DNA of 64,000 nt from Streptantibioticus cattleyicolor NRRL 8057 = DSM 46488. GTDB lineage: Bacteria; Actinomycetota; Actinomycetes; Streptomycetales; Streptomycetaceae. How positions within the stretch are numbered: the first letter of the stretch is position 1; each line of letters opens with the position of its first letter. A model generated the notes under the pieces. It was not told where the DNA came from and searched no databases. It worked only from the letters and a program-made list of their open reading frames with translations. The stretch spans positions 1,054,001-1,118,000 of the forward strand of contig NC_017586.1 of assembly GCF_000240165.1 (NCBI RefSeq). The letters run 5' to 3'. Positions 46,977-57,916 of the stretch are shown in pieces. The position numbers were made by a program, and so were the translations under genes.

Positions 46977-46999
46977 GGGGCCCATCATAGAATCATGGG
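46975..46999. promoter_or_regulatory. candidate operator for the GntR regulator
   Basis: ATGGG at 46975, CCCAT at 46981 and ATGGG at 46995 form two overlapping inverted repeats, ATGGG-G-CCCAT and CCCAT-9-ATGGG. They sit at the start codon of the MFS gene and 54-78 bp upstream of the regulator gene, where an autorepressing GntR factor would bind. A further CATCA/TGATG inverted pair spans to about 47009. Confidence 0.45.
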
Positions 47000-47052
47000 A
47001 TGACTGATGGACCCCTTCACGCCGCCGTAATCCAGTAAGGAACGAGGAGACC

Positions 47053-47739
47053 ATGCCGCTGAGCTCGCCCCGTCGTTCGGTCCTCGCGGACCAGGTGATC
47101 AACCAGTTGCGCACCCAGATCACCTCGGGTGAGTGGCCGGTCGGCTCGCGCATCCCGACCGAGCCGGAGCTGGTCGAGCAGCTCGGGGTGGCCCGCAACA
47201 CGGTGCGCGAGGCGGTGCGCGCGCTCGCCCACAACGGCCTGCTCGACATCCGCCAGGGGTCCGGCACCTACGTGGTCGCCACCAGCGAGCTGGCCGGGGT
47301 GATGCACCGCCGGTTCGCCGACGCCGACCAGGGCGACGTGGCCGAGGTGCGCAGCGTGCTGGAGGCGTCCGCGGCCCGGCTCGCCGCCCTCCGGCGCACC
47401 GAGCGCGACCTGCGCCACCTGGACAAGGTGCTGGCCCGGCGGGAGGAGGCGTGGCACTCCGGGGACGCCGAGGCGTTCGTGGACGCCGACGCCGCGCTCC
47501 ACCTCGCGGTGGTCGGCGCCGCCCACAACGAGGTGCTCACCGAGATGTACGCCGACCTCGGCCAGGTGCTGCGGGAGTTCCTGCGCGCCGATGTCGGCGG
47601 GGAGCTGCGCCCGGAGGGGTACGTGGACCACGCGCGGCTGGTGGAGGCGATCCGGGCCGGGGACGGCGCGTCGGCGGCGGCGGAGGCGGGAGGCCACGCG
47701 CGGTCGTGCCGGGCCCGGGACACGGCCGCCGACCGCTGA
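47053..47739 (+). CDS. FadR/GntR-family transcriptional regulator
   Basis: 228-residue regulator. The N-terminal winged HTH is VLADQVINQLRTQITSGEWPVGSRIPTEPELVEQLGVARNTVREAVRALAHNGLLDIRQGSGTYVV. The C-terminal FCD-type helical effector domain has [40 protein letters not shown] and a metal-ligand-like Asp/His series (D..H..H). The ligand is unknown. The start is ATG 47053 with GAGGAG 3 nt away. It is divergent from the MFS exporter, a common repressor-exporter pairing. Confidence 0.94.
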   Translation: MPLSSPRRSVLADQVINQLRTQITSGEWPVGSRIPTEPELVEQLGVARNTVREAVRALAHNGLLDIRQGSGTYVVATSELAGVMHRRFADADQGDVAEVRSVLEASAARLAALRRTERDLRHLDKVLARREEAWHSGDAEAFVDADAALHLAVVGAAHNEVLTEMYADLGQVLREFLRADVGGELRPEGYVDHARLVEAIRAGDGASAAAEAGGHARSCRARDTAADR

Positions 47740-47757
47740 CCGCGGCCCGCGCGGCGC

Positions 47758-48108
47758 TCAGCGCACCGTGACCCAGGCCGCGCGGATCTCCTTCCAGCAG
47801 TGGCCGCCCAGGGTGACCGTGGCGGCCGGCAGGATCTGGGCGTGGCCGGTGTCCACCGCCGGGTCCCACCAGCGGCGGCAGGCGATGTGCAACTGGGCGC
47901 GGACGGTCTCCGGGTCGGGGTTGTGGCACACCGCCCGGGCGCTGCTGCCGCGTACCCGGGTGAAGCACTCGGTGCCGGCCGGTGCGGGCGCCGGGGGCTC
48001 GGCCGCCGACACGGCGGTGGGGGCCACCGCCAGCACCGCCACGGCGAGCGCCACCGCGGTGGGCCAGTCACGCGTGCGGGCGGGGCGCGGCCGGGTACCG
48101 GTACGCAT
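47758..48108 (-). CDS. small secreted protein with four cysteines
   Basis: 116-residue protein with a signal peptide (VALAVAVLAVAPTAVSAAEP after an Arg/Thr-rich n-region; likely cleavage after VSA or AAE). The mature part holds four Cys (TECFTRV, RAVCHNP, HIACRRW, GHCWKE), suggesting two disulfides. The start ATG 48108 follows GAGGAGGT by 6 nt. The family is not recognised. It is convergent with the GntR gene, only 18 bp from its stop. It could be a secreted factor or surface protein. Confidence 0.72.
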   Translation of the reverse strand: MRTGTRPRPARTRDWPTAVALAVAVLAVAPTAVSAAEPPAPAPAGTECFTRVRGSSARAVCHNPDPETVRAQLHIACRRWWDPAVDTGHAQILPAATVTLGGHCWKEIRAAWVTVR

Positions 48109-48411
48109 GGCTGGACCTCCTCGATGGCGTCGGCCGGCCGCCGGGGCAGCACGGGGTCGCGCCGGCACGCGGGCGCCGGCGTACGGAAGTGGCATCGGTG
48201 GGCGGCCCGCCACGCGCGCCGCCGTTTCGTCCCCGGGGCCGGTGGGACGGCCCCGCCGCGGCAGGGGGCGGTCGTCCGGCGTGGTGCGGCCCGGGGGTCC
48301 ATCGTGCCGTCATCCGCCCGCCGGGCGCCCGTCCGGTGCGGCCGTCCGGGGCACGCGCGAGCCCCGGCCCGCGCGTGGCGGACCGGGGCTCGGCGGAAAA
48401 CGGTGTACGGG
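48109..48411. other. intergenic region upstream of the secreted protein and downstream of fabI
   Basis: 303 bases with no credible gene. It should hold the promoter of the small secreted protein, whose Shine-Dalgarno GAGGAGGT is at the left end, and contains the fabI terminator at 48359-48391. Otherwise GC-rich with nothing distinctive. Confidence 0.6.
48359..48391 (-). terminator. terminator downstream of fabI
   Basis: GAGCCCCGG (48359-48367) pairs with CCGGGGCTC (48383-48391) around a 15-nt loop, 20 nt past the fabI stop on the minus strand. Confidence 0.65.
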
Positions 48412-49191
48412 TCAGGCGCCCATCATGTGCACGCCGCCGTCGACGTGCACGATCTCACCGGTGGTCTTGGGGAACCAGTCGGACAGCAGGGCCACCACAC
48501 CACGGCCGGCCGGCTCGGGGTCGGTGAGGTCCCAGCCGATCGGGGCGCGGGTGTTCCACACGTCGGCCAGCTCCTCGAAGCCCGGGATGGACTTGGCGGC
48601 CATGGACTTGATCGGGCCGGCCGAGACCAGGTTGACCCGGATGTTCTTGTGGCCCAGGTCGCGGGCGAGGTAGCGGGAGGTGGACTCCAGCGCCGCCTTG
48701 GCCACGCCCATCCAGTCGTACTTCGGCCAGGCCACCTGCGCGTCGAAGTCCATGCCGACCACCGAGCCGCCGCGCTGTTCGAGCAGCGGCAGCAGGGCCA
48801 TGGTCAGCGACTTGAGCGAGTAGGCGGAGACCTGGACGGCGGTGGCCACCGACTCCCAGCCGGTGTTGAGGAAGTTGCCGCCGAGCGCGTCCTGCGGGGC
48901 GAAGCCGATGGAGTGGACCACACCGTCGAGGCCGACGCCCTCGCCGAGGTGTTCGGCGACCTTGGCGGCGAGGCCGTCTAGGTGCTCCTGGTTCTGCACG
49001 TCCAGCTCGATGACCGGGGCGGGCTTGGGCAGCCGCTTGGCGATCCGCTCGACGAGGCTCAGCCGGCCGAAGCCGGTGAGGACGACCTCGGCGCCCTCCT
49101 CCTGGGCGAGCCTGGCGGTGTGGAAGGCGATCGAGGCGTCGGTGAGAACGCCCGTCACCAGAATGCGCTTGCCTGCGAGGATTCCACTCAT
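48412..49191 (-). CDS. fabI: enoyl-[acyl-carrier-protein] reductase (NADH)
   Basis: 259-residue SDR-type enoyl reductase of fatty acid elongation, InhA-like. N-terminal GKRILVTGVLTDASIAFHTARLAQEEGAEVVLTG binds NADH. The active site is the spaced YDWMGVAK (Y-x6-K), characteristic of FabI/InhA, and a Tyr earlier in AYSLKSL may be the second. The start is ATG 49191. It begins 5 nt after the fabG stop, so the two are an operon, as in mycobacterial mabA-inhA. A hairpin terminates it. Confidence 0.95.
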   Translation of the reverse strand: MSGILAGKRILVTGVLTDASIAFHTARLAQEEGAEVVLTGFGRLSLVERIAKRLPKPAPVIELDVQNQEHLDGLAAKVAEHLGEGVGLDGVVHSIGFAPQDALGGNFLNTGWESVATAVQVSAYSLKSLTMALLPLLEQRGGSVVGMDFDAQVAWPKYDWMGVAKAALESTSRYLARDLGHKNIRVNLVSAGPIKSMAAKSIPGFEELADVWNTRAPIGWDLTDPEPAGRGVVALLSDWFPKTTGEIVHVDGGVHMMGA

Positions 49192-49196
49192 CGTGC

Positions 49197-49934
<738 letters not shown>

Positions 49935-50121
49935 CTATGCAAACTATCGGCCCGCGGCCCGTGCCGAGGAATCGGCCCGTGACAGGGGCGCAGGTCGGCC
50001 ACTGTGGACTCCCTACAGATTCCGCCGGGCGCGGGGGTTGTCATAGGGGCATGATTCACTGCCGGTGAGTGTGCGGAGCGTACTGCCACAGGAACGTACT
50101 GCCTGAGGAAGGGGAGGGGCC

Positions 50122-51644
<1,523 letters not shown>

Positions 51645-51645
<1 letters not shown>

Positions 51646-53033
51646 TGGGCAGGTCGGCACCGCACGAGATCGTCGAACGCGCCCTGGAGCTGTCCCGGGC
51701 GGACGGCTGCGTGGTCATCGCGGACGAGGAGTCCAGCGCCAATCTGCGCTGGGCGCGCAACGCGCTCACCACCAACGGCGTCACCCGGGGGCGCACCCTC
51801 ACCGTGATCGCCACGGTGGACGGCGCCCGGGGCACCGCGGCCGGGGTGGTCTCCCAGGGCGCGGTCACCGCCGCCGAGCTGGAGCCGCTGGTGCGGGCGG
51901 CGGAGGCGGCGGCCCGCCAGGCCGAACCGGCCGAGGACGCCGAGCCGCTGGTCGCCGGGGTGGCCCCGGACGCGGCCTTCACCGCGCCGCCCGCCGAGAC
52001 CTCCGCCGAGGTCTTCGGCGCCTTCGCACCGGCGCTCGGCGAGGCGTTCGCCGCCGCCCGCTCCGGCGGCCGGGAGCTGTACGGCTTCGCCCAGCACACC
52101 CTGGTCTCCCACTACCTGGGCACCTCGACCGGGCTGCGGCTCCGCCACGACCAGCCCACCGGCACGCTGGAGCTGAACGCCAAGTCGCCGGACGGCACCC
52201 GTTCGGCCTGGTCGGGGGCGGCCACCCGCGACTTCACCGACGTCGATCCGCTGGCCCTGGACGGGGAGCTGGCGCGGCGGCTGGGCTGGGCCGAGCGCCG
52301 GATCGAGCTGCCCGCCGGACGGTACGAGACGCTGCTGCCGCCGTCGGCCGTGGCCGATCTGCTGATCTACCAGTACTGGCAGTCCACCGCCCGGGAGGCG
52401 GCCGAGGGGCGGACGGTCTTCAGCGCCCCCGGCGGCGGCACCCGGATCGGTGAGCGGCTCAGCCCGCTGCCGGTCAGCCTGCGCAGCGATCCGCGGGAGC
52501 CCGGCCTGGAGGCGGCGCCGTTCGCGCTGGCGCACGCCTCCGGCGACGGCTCCTCGGTCTTCGACAACGGGCTGCCGCTGGAGCCGGTGGAGTGGATCCG
52601 CGACGGCGTGCTGGAGCGGCTGGTCACCACCCGGCACACCGCGCGCCTGACCGGTCTGCCGTCCGCGCCCATGGTGGACAACCTGGTGCTGGACGCGGGC
52701 GGCACCCGCTCGGTCGAGGAGCTGGTGGCCGACACCGAGCGCGGGCTGCTGCTGACCTGCCTGTGGTACATCCGCGAGGTGGACCCGGCCACCTTGCTGC
52801 TGACCGGGCTGACCCGGGACGGGGTCTACCTGGTGGAGCACGGCGAGGTGACGGGGGCGGTCAACAACTTCCGGTTCAACGAGTCCCCGGTCGCCCTGCT
52901 GGCCCGGGCCACCGAGGCGGGGCGCACCGAGCGGACACTGCCGCGGGAGTGGAACGACTGGTTCACCCGTACCGCGGCCCCGGCGCTGCGGATACCGGAC
53001 TTCAACATGAGTTCGGTGAGCCCCGGGGTGTGA
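51645..53033 (+). CDS. pmbA: TldE/PmbA protease subunit
   Basis: 462-residue non-catalytic partner of TldD. It lacks HExxxH but shares the fold. [71 protein letters not shown] and [31 protein letters not shown] are family blocks. The ATG shares its A with the tldD stop; GGGAGG lies 10 nt upstream. With tldD it forms a complete two-subunit protease, probably cytoplasmic. The physiological substrate in streptomycetes is unknown. Confidence 0.93.
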
Positions 53034-53175
53034 CCGGGGGTGCCGTGCCGTGCGATGCGCCGGGGCGCCGGGGCGCGCGGTGCCCCCGCTCTCGTCGCCC
53101 CGGCCCCGGCGGCGTACCGTGTGAAGTGCCAGGACAGGGGTGTTACCGGGCACATCGAGCAGGTGGTGGAGCGTG

Positions 53176-53586
53176 ATGCGGAAACACGGCGGCGCGGAGG
53201 TGTTCCGGATCACCGGGGCCCGGGCCGGGCTGAGTGAGGACGTCAAGGGGCGCCAGCGCCGGTACGTCATCTCGATGTCGATCCGTACGGTCTGCTTCCT
53301 GCTGGCGATCGCGCTGTGGCATGTGCAGGTCGTGCTGGCGGCGGTGGCGCTGGTGGCCGGCGGGGTGCTGCCGTATATCGCGGTGGTGATCGCGAATGCC
53401 GGGCGGGAGAACAACCCGGTCGCCCCGACCTCGTTCGTCCCCGCGCCCACCCGTGGCGAGCTGGGGGCGGGCGCCGTGGAGCGCGGCGGGCAGGCCGCCG
53501 AGCCCGGCGCGGCGCCCGGGCGGGCGCCCGGTGAGGGGTACCAGACCGGGGACGGCGGCGAATCCCGGGCCGACCGTCCGCACTGA
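53176..53586 (+). CDS. DUF3099 domain-containing membrane protein
   Basis: 136-residue protein with two adjacent transmembrane helices (SIRTVCFLLAIALWHVQVVLAAVALVAGGVLPYIAVVIANAG). The N-terminal EVFRITGARAGLSEDVKGRQRRYVISM is the DUF3099 signature. The C-terminal Gly/Ala/Pro tail is disordered. ATG 53176 has GGAG 4 nt upstream; GTG 53173 is too close. It lies 142 bp after pmbA. Actinobacterial family with no assigned function. Confidence 0.88.
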   Translation: MRKHGGAEVFRITGARAGLSEDVKGRQRRYVISMSIRTVCFLLAIALWHVQVVLAAVALVAGGVLPYIAVVIANAGRENNPVAPTSFVPAPTRGELGAGAVERGGQAAEPGAAPGRAPGEGYQTGDGGESRADRPH

Positions 53587-53708
53587 CCTGGGCAGTTGGC
53601 GCAAGCTCAAGAAAACCTCAGATCAATCCCGCCGTTCGGCTGCCAAGCCGGGGCATCCGCGTGACATACTTCGTACGCGCTCCGCATCCCCCGTCGGAGC
53701 GACGGACC

Positions 53709-53744
53709 GACGCCGGGCGGCTCCCCCCGTGGCTGCCCGGCGTC
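53709..53744 (+). terminator. terminator-like hairpin
   Basis: GACGCCGGGC (53709-53718) pairs with GCCCGGCGTC (53735-53744), followed on the plus strand by GCCCTTTTCT, a short T-rich tail. It would terminate DUF3099 transcription before the next small gene, or act in that gene's leader. Confidence 0.6.
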
Positions 53745-53789
53745 GCCCTTTTCTGCTCCGTACCGCTGTTGTGTCGAGGGTTCGTTTCC

Positions 53790-54032
53790 ATGGAGTTCGT
53801 CGCGGCCGAGAAGCCCATCTGCTCGGCCAAGGGCTGCCGGGCCGACGCCGAGTGGGTCCTGGTGTGGAACAACCCCAAGGTGCACACCCCCGAGCGGCGC
53901 AAGACGTGGCTCGCCTGCGGTGACCACCGCGAGCAGTTGTCGTCCTTCCTGGGCGTGCGCGGCTTCCTCAAGGACGTGGTGGCGATCGCCGACTGGGACT
54001 TCGACGCGGCGGACGAGCGCCCCGCCCCCTGA
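53790..54032 (+). CDS. small putative zinc-binding protein
   Basis: 80-residue soluble protein. MEFVAAEKPICSAKGCRADAEWVLVWNNPKVH is followed by TWLACGDHREQLSSFLGVRGFL. The spacing CxxxxC ... CxxH resembles a single zinc site. The start is ATG 53790 with GAGGG 9 nt upstream. I have seen such proteins annotated as acetone carboxylase subunit in Streptomyces, but I do not think that name is justified. It is convergent with moaA, 34 bp apart. Confidence 0.8.
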   Translation: MEFVAAEKPICSAKGCRADAEWVLVWNNPKVHTPERRKTWLACGDHREQLSSFLGVRGFLKDVVAIADWDFDAADERPAP

Positions 54033-54066
54033 CCGGCACGGTCCTCGGCGGCGCGGGCGCCGGTCG

Positions 54067-55056
54067 TCAGCCGCCGATCGCGGACATCGGGCGCTGCGGC
54101 TGGAGGAACGACGGGTCGTCCAGCCCGGAGCCGGCCTTCTTGCCCCACATCGCGGCCCGCCACAGCTCGGCCACGCGTTCGTCGGAGGCGCCGGAGCGCA
54201 GCGCGGTGCGCAGGTCGGACTCCTCGCGGGCGAACAGGCAGTTGCGCACCTGGCCGTCGGCGGTCAGCCGGGTGCGGTCGCAGGCGCGGCAGAACGGGCG
54301 GGTGACCGAGGCGATCACCCCGACCCGGGCCGGGCCGCCGTCGACCAGCCACCGTTCGGCCGGGGCCGAGCCGCGGTCGTCGGAGGCCTCGGGGGTGAGG
54401 GAGAAGCGGGCGGTGAGCCGGGCCAGGATCTCCTCGGCGGTGACCATGTCGGAGCGCTGCCAGCCGTGCTGCGCGTCGAGCGGCATCTGCTCGATGAACC
54501 GCAGCTCGTAGTCCTCCGCCAGCGCCCAGGCGAGCAGGTCGGCGGCCTCGTCGTCGTTGACGCCGCGCATCAGCACCGCGTTGACCTTGACCGGGGTGAG
54601 GCCGACGGCGCGGGCGGCGGCCAGCCCGGCGAGGACGTCGTGGTGGCGCTTGCGGCGGGTGAGGGTGGCGAAGACGTCGGGGCGCAGGGTGTCCAGCGAG
54701 ACGTTGACCCGGTCGAGCCCGGCGTCGCGCAGCGCCTCGGCGGTGCGGGCGAGCCCGATGCCGTTGGTGGTCAGCGATATCCGGGGGCGGGGCGCCAGCG
54801 CGGCGCAGCGGGCGACGATGTCCACCAGGCCGGGGCGGAGCAGCGGTTCGCCACCGGTGAAGCGGACCTCGGTGACCCCGAGCCGGGTGACCGCGACGCC
54901 CACCAGCCGGACGATCTCGTCGTCGGTGAGCAGGTCGGGCTTGGCGAGCCACTGCAGACCCTCCTCGGGCATGCAGTAGGTGCAGCGCAGGTTGCACCGG
55001 TCGGTGAGCGAGACCCGCAGGTCGGTGGCGACCCGGCCGTAGGTGTCGAGCAGCAC
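54067..55056 (-). CDS. moaA: GTP 3',8-cyclase (molybdenum cofactor biosynthesis MoaA)
   Basis: Radical SAM enzyme that starts molybdopterin synthesis from GTP. 329 residues. The N-terminal 4Fe-4S motif CNLRCTYC supplies C21, C25 and C28. The C-terminal cluster is [19 protein letters not shown] (around C256, C259, C273), binding GTP. The protein ends in GG, the functionally important terminal pair. The start is GTG 55056 with GGGGAGG 8 nt upstream. No other moa genes adjoin, so Moco genes are scattered here. Confidence 0.95.
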   Translation of the reverse strand: MLLDTYGRVATDLRVSLTDRCNLRCTYCMPEEGLQWLAKPDLLTDDEIVRLVGVAVTRLGVTEVRFTGGEPLLRPGLVDIVARCAALAPRPRISLTTNGIGLARTAEALRDAGLDRVNVSLDTLRPDVFATLTRRKRHHDVLAGLAAARAVGLTPVKVNAVLMRGVNDDEAADLLAWALAEDYELRFIEQMPLDAQHGWQRSDMVTAEEILARLTARFSLTPEASDDRGSAPAERWLVDGGPARVGVIASVTRPFCRACDRTRLTADGQVRNCLFAREESDLRTALRSGASDERVAELWRAAMWGKKAGSGLDDPSFLQPQRPMSAIGG

Positions 55057-55683
55057 GGGCGACGCCTCCCCTCGGGGCGCGGGGTGCGCCCGATCGCTTA
55101 CAGCCTAGATCCACGGTCCGACAACCCGGCCGGGCCCGGCGGTCCGCGCGGCCCGCACCGGTGGTGATCGCCCCGCGTACCGCCGCAGCGTACGCGATGG
55201 ACCCCGGCTTGCAACAGATTGTTTAATTCCGCGCGGGCTCCCCCGCCGCCGCGCGCCGCCGCGTCCCCGGCGGGCCCACGGTGACCGGGTGAAACGGCGT
55301 GGACGGCGATACCGCGGCGGTGCGGTGTCGTTTACCGGTCGTGAGTTCCGTGCCCGCCTCGCCTCCCCCCGTTCCGGGCAAGCGGCCGTACGGCACGGTG
55401 CGGCTGACGGCCGCGGTGCCCGCGGTGAGCACGGCCCGCAAGGCGGTGGCGGCGCCGTGCGGGCAGTGGCACGGGCTGCGGGCGGCGATACCGGTGCTCA
55501 GCTTCCGCAGCCTGCGCGGCGGTTGACGTCCGGTCCGAACCGGTCCCGTTTCTTGCGCCGTTCCAGGGGTTTGAAGCCCGATCCGTTGATGGGGGAAGCG
55601 CGCGGACGCTAGCTTCCTTCGTCATGTGCCCGTCCGGCGGCAGCCGTGCCGTGGCCGGGTTTACGGACGAATGGAGATCCCGT
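55057..55683. other. intergenic region moaA / subtilase
   Basis: A 627-base gap, the largest gene-free stretch outside the rRNA leader. It holds the moaA upstream region and the promoter of the rightward serine protease. Several short frames (for example 55299-55526) have no good ribosome site and inconsistent codon bias. No tRNA, terminator or repeat stood out. The stretch near 55205-55230 is locally AT-rich (CAACAGATTGTTTAATTCC) and could contain a promoter. Confidence 0.5.
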
Positions 55684-57210
55684 ATGGCTCATCTCCCCAC
55701 CCGTCGGCGCCTGCCGGCGCTCGCCCTCGGGGTGGCCGCCGCTGCCGCGCTCGCCTTCCTGCCCGGCGTCCCGGCCGCCGCCGAGCACCCCGCCGGTGCC
55801 GTCCCGGTGATGTCCTACCTGGTCAACACGGCGCCGGGGCACGGCGCCGTCCAGCACGCGGAGCACGCGGTACGCGCCCTGGGCGGCACCGTGGTCACCG
55901 GCTACGAGCAGATCGGCGTGGTCGTGGCGCGCTCCGCCGACCGTTCCTTCGCCCGCCGGATGCGCGCCGTGCCCGGGGTGGTCTCGGCGGGGGCGACCCG
56001 TACCGCGCCGCTGGTCTCCGCGGCGGCCACCGACACCGGCAACCCCAAGGCGCTCAGCGCGGGGCAGCTGGCCGCCGCGCTGCCCAGGGGCGTGGCGGCC
56101 GAGGCCGGCCAGGATCCGCTGGAGCCGTTGCAGTGGGACATCCGGGCCATCCACGCCGACCAGGCGCAGCACGTCACCACCGGCAGCCGGGAGGTGAAGG
56201 TCGGCGTGGTGGACACCGGGGTGGACGACACCCACCCGGACCTGGCGCCCAACTTCGACCGGGCCGACTCGGTCAGCTGCGTGGGCGGCAGGGCCGACAC
56301 CTCCGAGGGCGCCTGGCGTCCGTACGCAGGCGGCGGCAACCCGCACGGTACGCACACCGCCGGGGAGATCGCCGCGGCCCGCAACGGCATCGGGGTGGTC
56401 GGGGTGGCCCCCGGGGTGCGGATCGCCTCGATCAAGGTGGACGAGCCGGGGAACGCGATGTTCTACCCGGAGGCCGTGGTCTGCGCCTTCGTCTGGGCCG
56501 GCGAACACGGCATCTCGGTCACCAACAACAGCTATTACGTGGACCCCTGGTACTTCAACTGCCTCACCGACCCCGATCAGCGGGCGCTGGTGGACGCCGT
56601 CGCCCGTGCGACCCGTTACGCCGAGCGCCGCGGGACGGTGAACGTGGCCTCGGCGGGCAACTCCAAGTGGGATCTGAGCGCGTCGTCGATCCTGGACACC
56701 AGCAGCCCGGACGACGGCCCGGCGCGTCCGCGCCGGATCGACCCGCACCGCTGCCTGGACCTGCCGACGCAGCTGCCCGGCGTGGTCTCGGTCTCGGCCA
56801 CCGGCGCCAAGGCGCTCAAGGCGTCGTACTCCAACTACGGCTACGGGGTGATCGACGTGGCCGGGCCGGGCGGGGACAACACCGCGTACCAGCCGCCGCA
56901 GGCGCCGGCCACCTCGGGGCTGATCCTGTCGACGCTGCCCGGCGGCAAGTACGGCTACATGGCGGGCACCTCGATGGCCGGGCCGCACGTGGTCGGGGTG
57001 CTGGCGCTGCTGAAGAGCACCCATCCGCAGGCCGGTCCGGCCGAGTTGAAGCGCCTGCTGTACAAGGAGGCCGACGCCACGCCCTGCCCGCGTCCGTACG
57101 ACATCGACGGGGACGGCAAGCCGGACGCGGTGTGCCACGGCACGCCGGCGTACAACGGCTTCTACGGGCACGGCATCGTCAACGCGCTGAAGGCGGTGAC
57201 GATGCCGTAG
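55684..57210 (+). CDS. secreted S8-family (subtilisin-like) serine peptidase
   Basis: 508 residues. Signal peptide with twin basic n-region (PTRRRLPALALGVAAAAALAFLPGVPAAAEH). An inhibitor I9-like propeptide follows (YLVNTAPGHGAVQHAEHAVRALGGTVV). The catalytic triad is D177 (VGVVDTGVDDTHPDL), H221 (GNPHGTHTAGEIAA) and S430 (GTSMAGPHVVG). The oxyanion Asn is in VASAGNSKW. The start is ATG 55684 with GGAG 7 nt upstream. There is no C-terminal anchor, so it is secreted to the medium or cell wall. Its last 32 bp overlap the end of the convergent YhhN gene. Confidence 0.94.
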   Translation: MAHLPTRRRLPALALGVAAAAALAFLPGVPAAAEHPAGAVPVMSYLVNTAPGHGAVQHAEHAVRALGGTVVTGYEQIGVVVARSADRSFARRMRAVPGVVSAGATRTAPLVSAAATDTGNPKALSAGQLAAALPRGVAAEAGQDPLEPLQWDIRAIHADQAQHVTTGSREVKVGVVDTGVDDTHPDLAPNFDRADSVSCVGGRADTSEGAWRPYAGGGNPHGTHTAGEIAAARNGIGVVGVAPGVRIASIKVDEPGNAMFYPEAVVCAFVWAGEHGISVTNNSYYVDPWYFNCLTDPDQRALVDAVARATRYAERRGTVNVASAGNSKWDLSASSILDTSSPDDGPARPRRIDPHRCLDLPTQLPGVVSVSATGAKALKASYSNYGYGVIDVAGPGGDNTAYQPPQAPATSGLILSTLPGGKYGYMAGTSMAGPHVVGVLALLKSTHPQAGPAELKRLLYKEADATPCPRPYDIDGDGKPDAVCHGTPAYNGFYGHGIVNALKAVTMP

Positions 57211-57916
57211 ACCGGGCCGCCGGACGGCCGCGGGGCGGAGTGGCGGCGGCGTCGAGCACCCCGGTGGTCAGCAGGTACTGGGCGGCCAGATAGGTCAGCA
57301 TGATCCAGAACTGGTGACCGGGGAGCCGCGGCCAGTGGGCGAGGCCGGTGGCGATGAGGCCGTCGGAGAGGACGAAGAGGGCGCCGCCGGTGCCGGTCCG
57401 CGGACCGGGTCCGGCGGCGCCGAGGGCCATCGCCGCCAGCAGCAGGCCGTACCCGGTCAGCGGCGCACGCAGCGCGCCCACGTCCGCTCCGAGCACCAGG
57501 GCGCTCACCGCCCACACCGCCGCATAGCACGCGGCGAGCACGTACGTTCTGCGCCGGGCGCGGCTGAAACCACCCATGCGGGTGAAGAGCACCAGGTAGG
57601 CGATGTGTCCGGCGGCGAAGCACCCCATCCCGGCCAGGAACGCCGTGTCGCCGTCGAGTTGGAGCAGCGTGTCGCCGGCGCAGCCGCACAGCAGCGCCAC
57701 CACCAGCGTCCACGGTCCGCGCCGGGCCGCGGTGTAGCCGGCCAGGGCGAGGGCGAGCGCCGGTTTGGTGGCGTGGGCCACGGCCGTGCCCGCGGGGGCG
57801 GCGGCGAGTCCGGCGAGGTGGACGGCGGCCAGGGCGAGGAAGAGCAGGAGCACGGCGCGCGCCGGGGGCGTGCGGGGCCGGCCAAGGGCGCCGTGGTCCG
57901 CCGGAGAGGTCGTCAC
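57179..57916 (-). CDS. YhhN-family (TMEM86-like) lysoplasmalogenase
   Basis: 245-residue membrane protein with about eight helices. VLLLFLALAAVHLAGLAA, ATKPALALALAGYTAARRGPWTLVVALLCGCAGDTLLQLDGD and FAAGHIAYLVLFTRMG are family signatures, including the conserved GDTLL and GH. In mammals TMEM86 hydrolyses lysoplasmalogens. The start GTG 57916 overlaps the sterol-desaturase stop (GTGA), so the two are translationally coupled. It ends inside the 3' end of the peptidase gene on the other strand. Confidence 0.88.
   Translation of the reverse strand: MTTSPADHGALGRPRTPPARAVLLLFLALAAVHLAGLAAAPAGTAVAHATKPALALALAGYTAARRGPWTLVVALLCGCAGDTLLQLDGDTAFLAGMGCFAAGHIAYLVLFTRMGGFSRARRRTYVLAACYAAVWAVSALVLGADVGALRAPLTGYGLLLAAMALGAAGPGPRTGTGGALFVLSDGLIATGLAHWPRLPGHQFWIMLTYLAAQYLLTTGVLDAAATPPRGRPAARSTASSPPSAR

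Noticed and set aside
50079-50103. CGTACTGCC repeated twice upstream of tldD
   Set aside because: Two short copies 16 bp apart are weak and could arise by chance; no symmetry or conserved promoter position.
55299-55526. A 75-codon frame in the moaA/subtilase gap
   Set aside because: No good ribosome site, mixed codon bias and no motif. The opposing frame 55223-55441 is no better.
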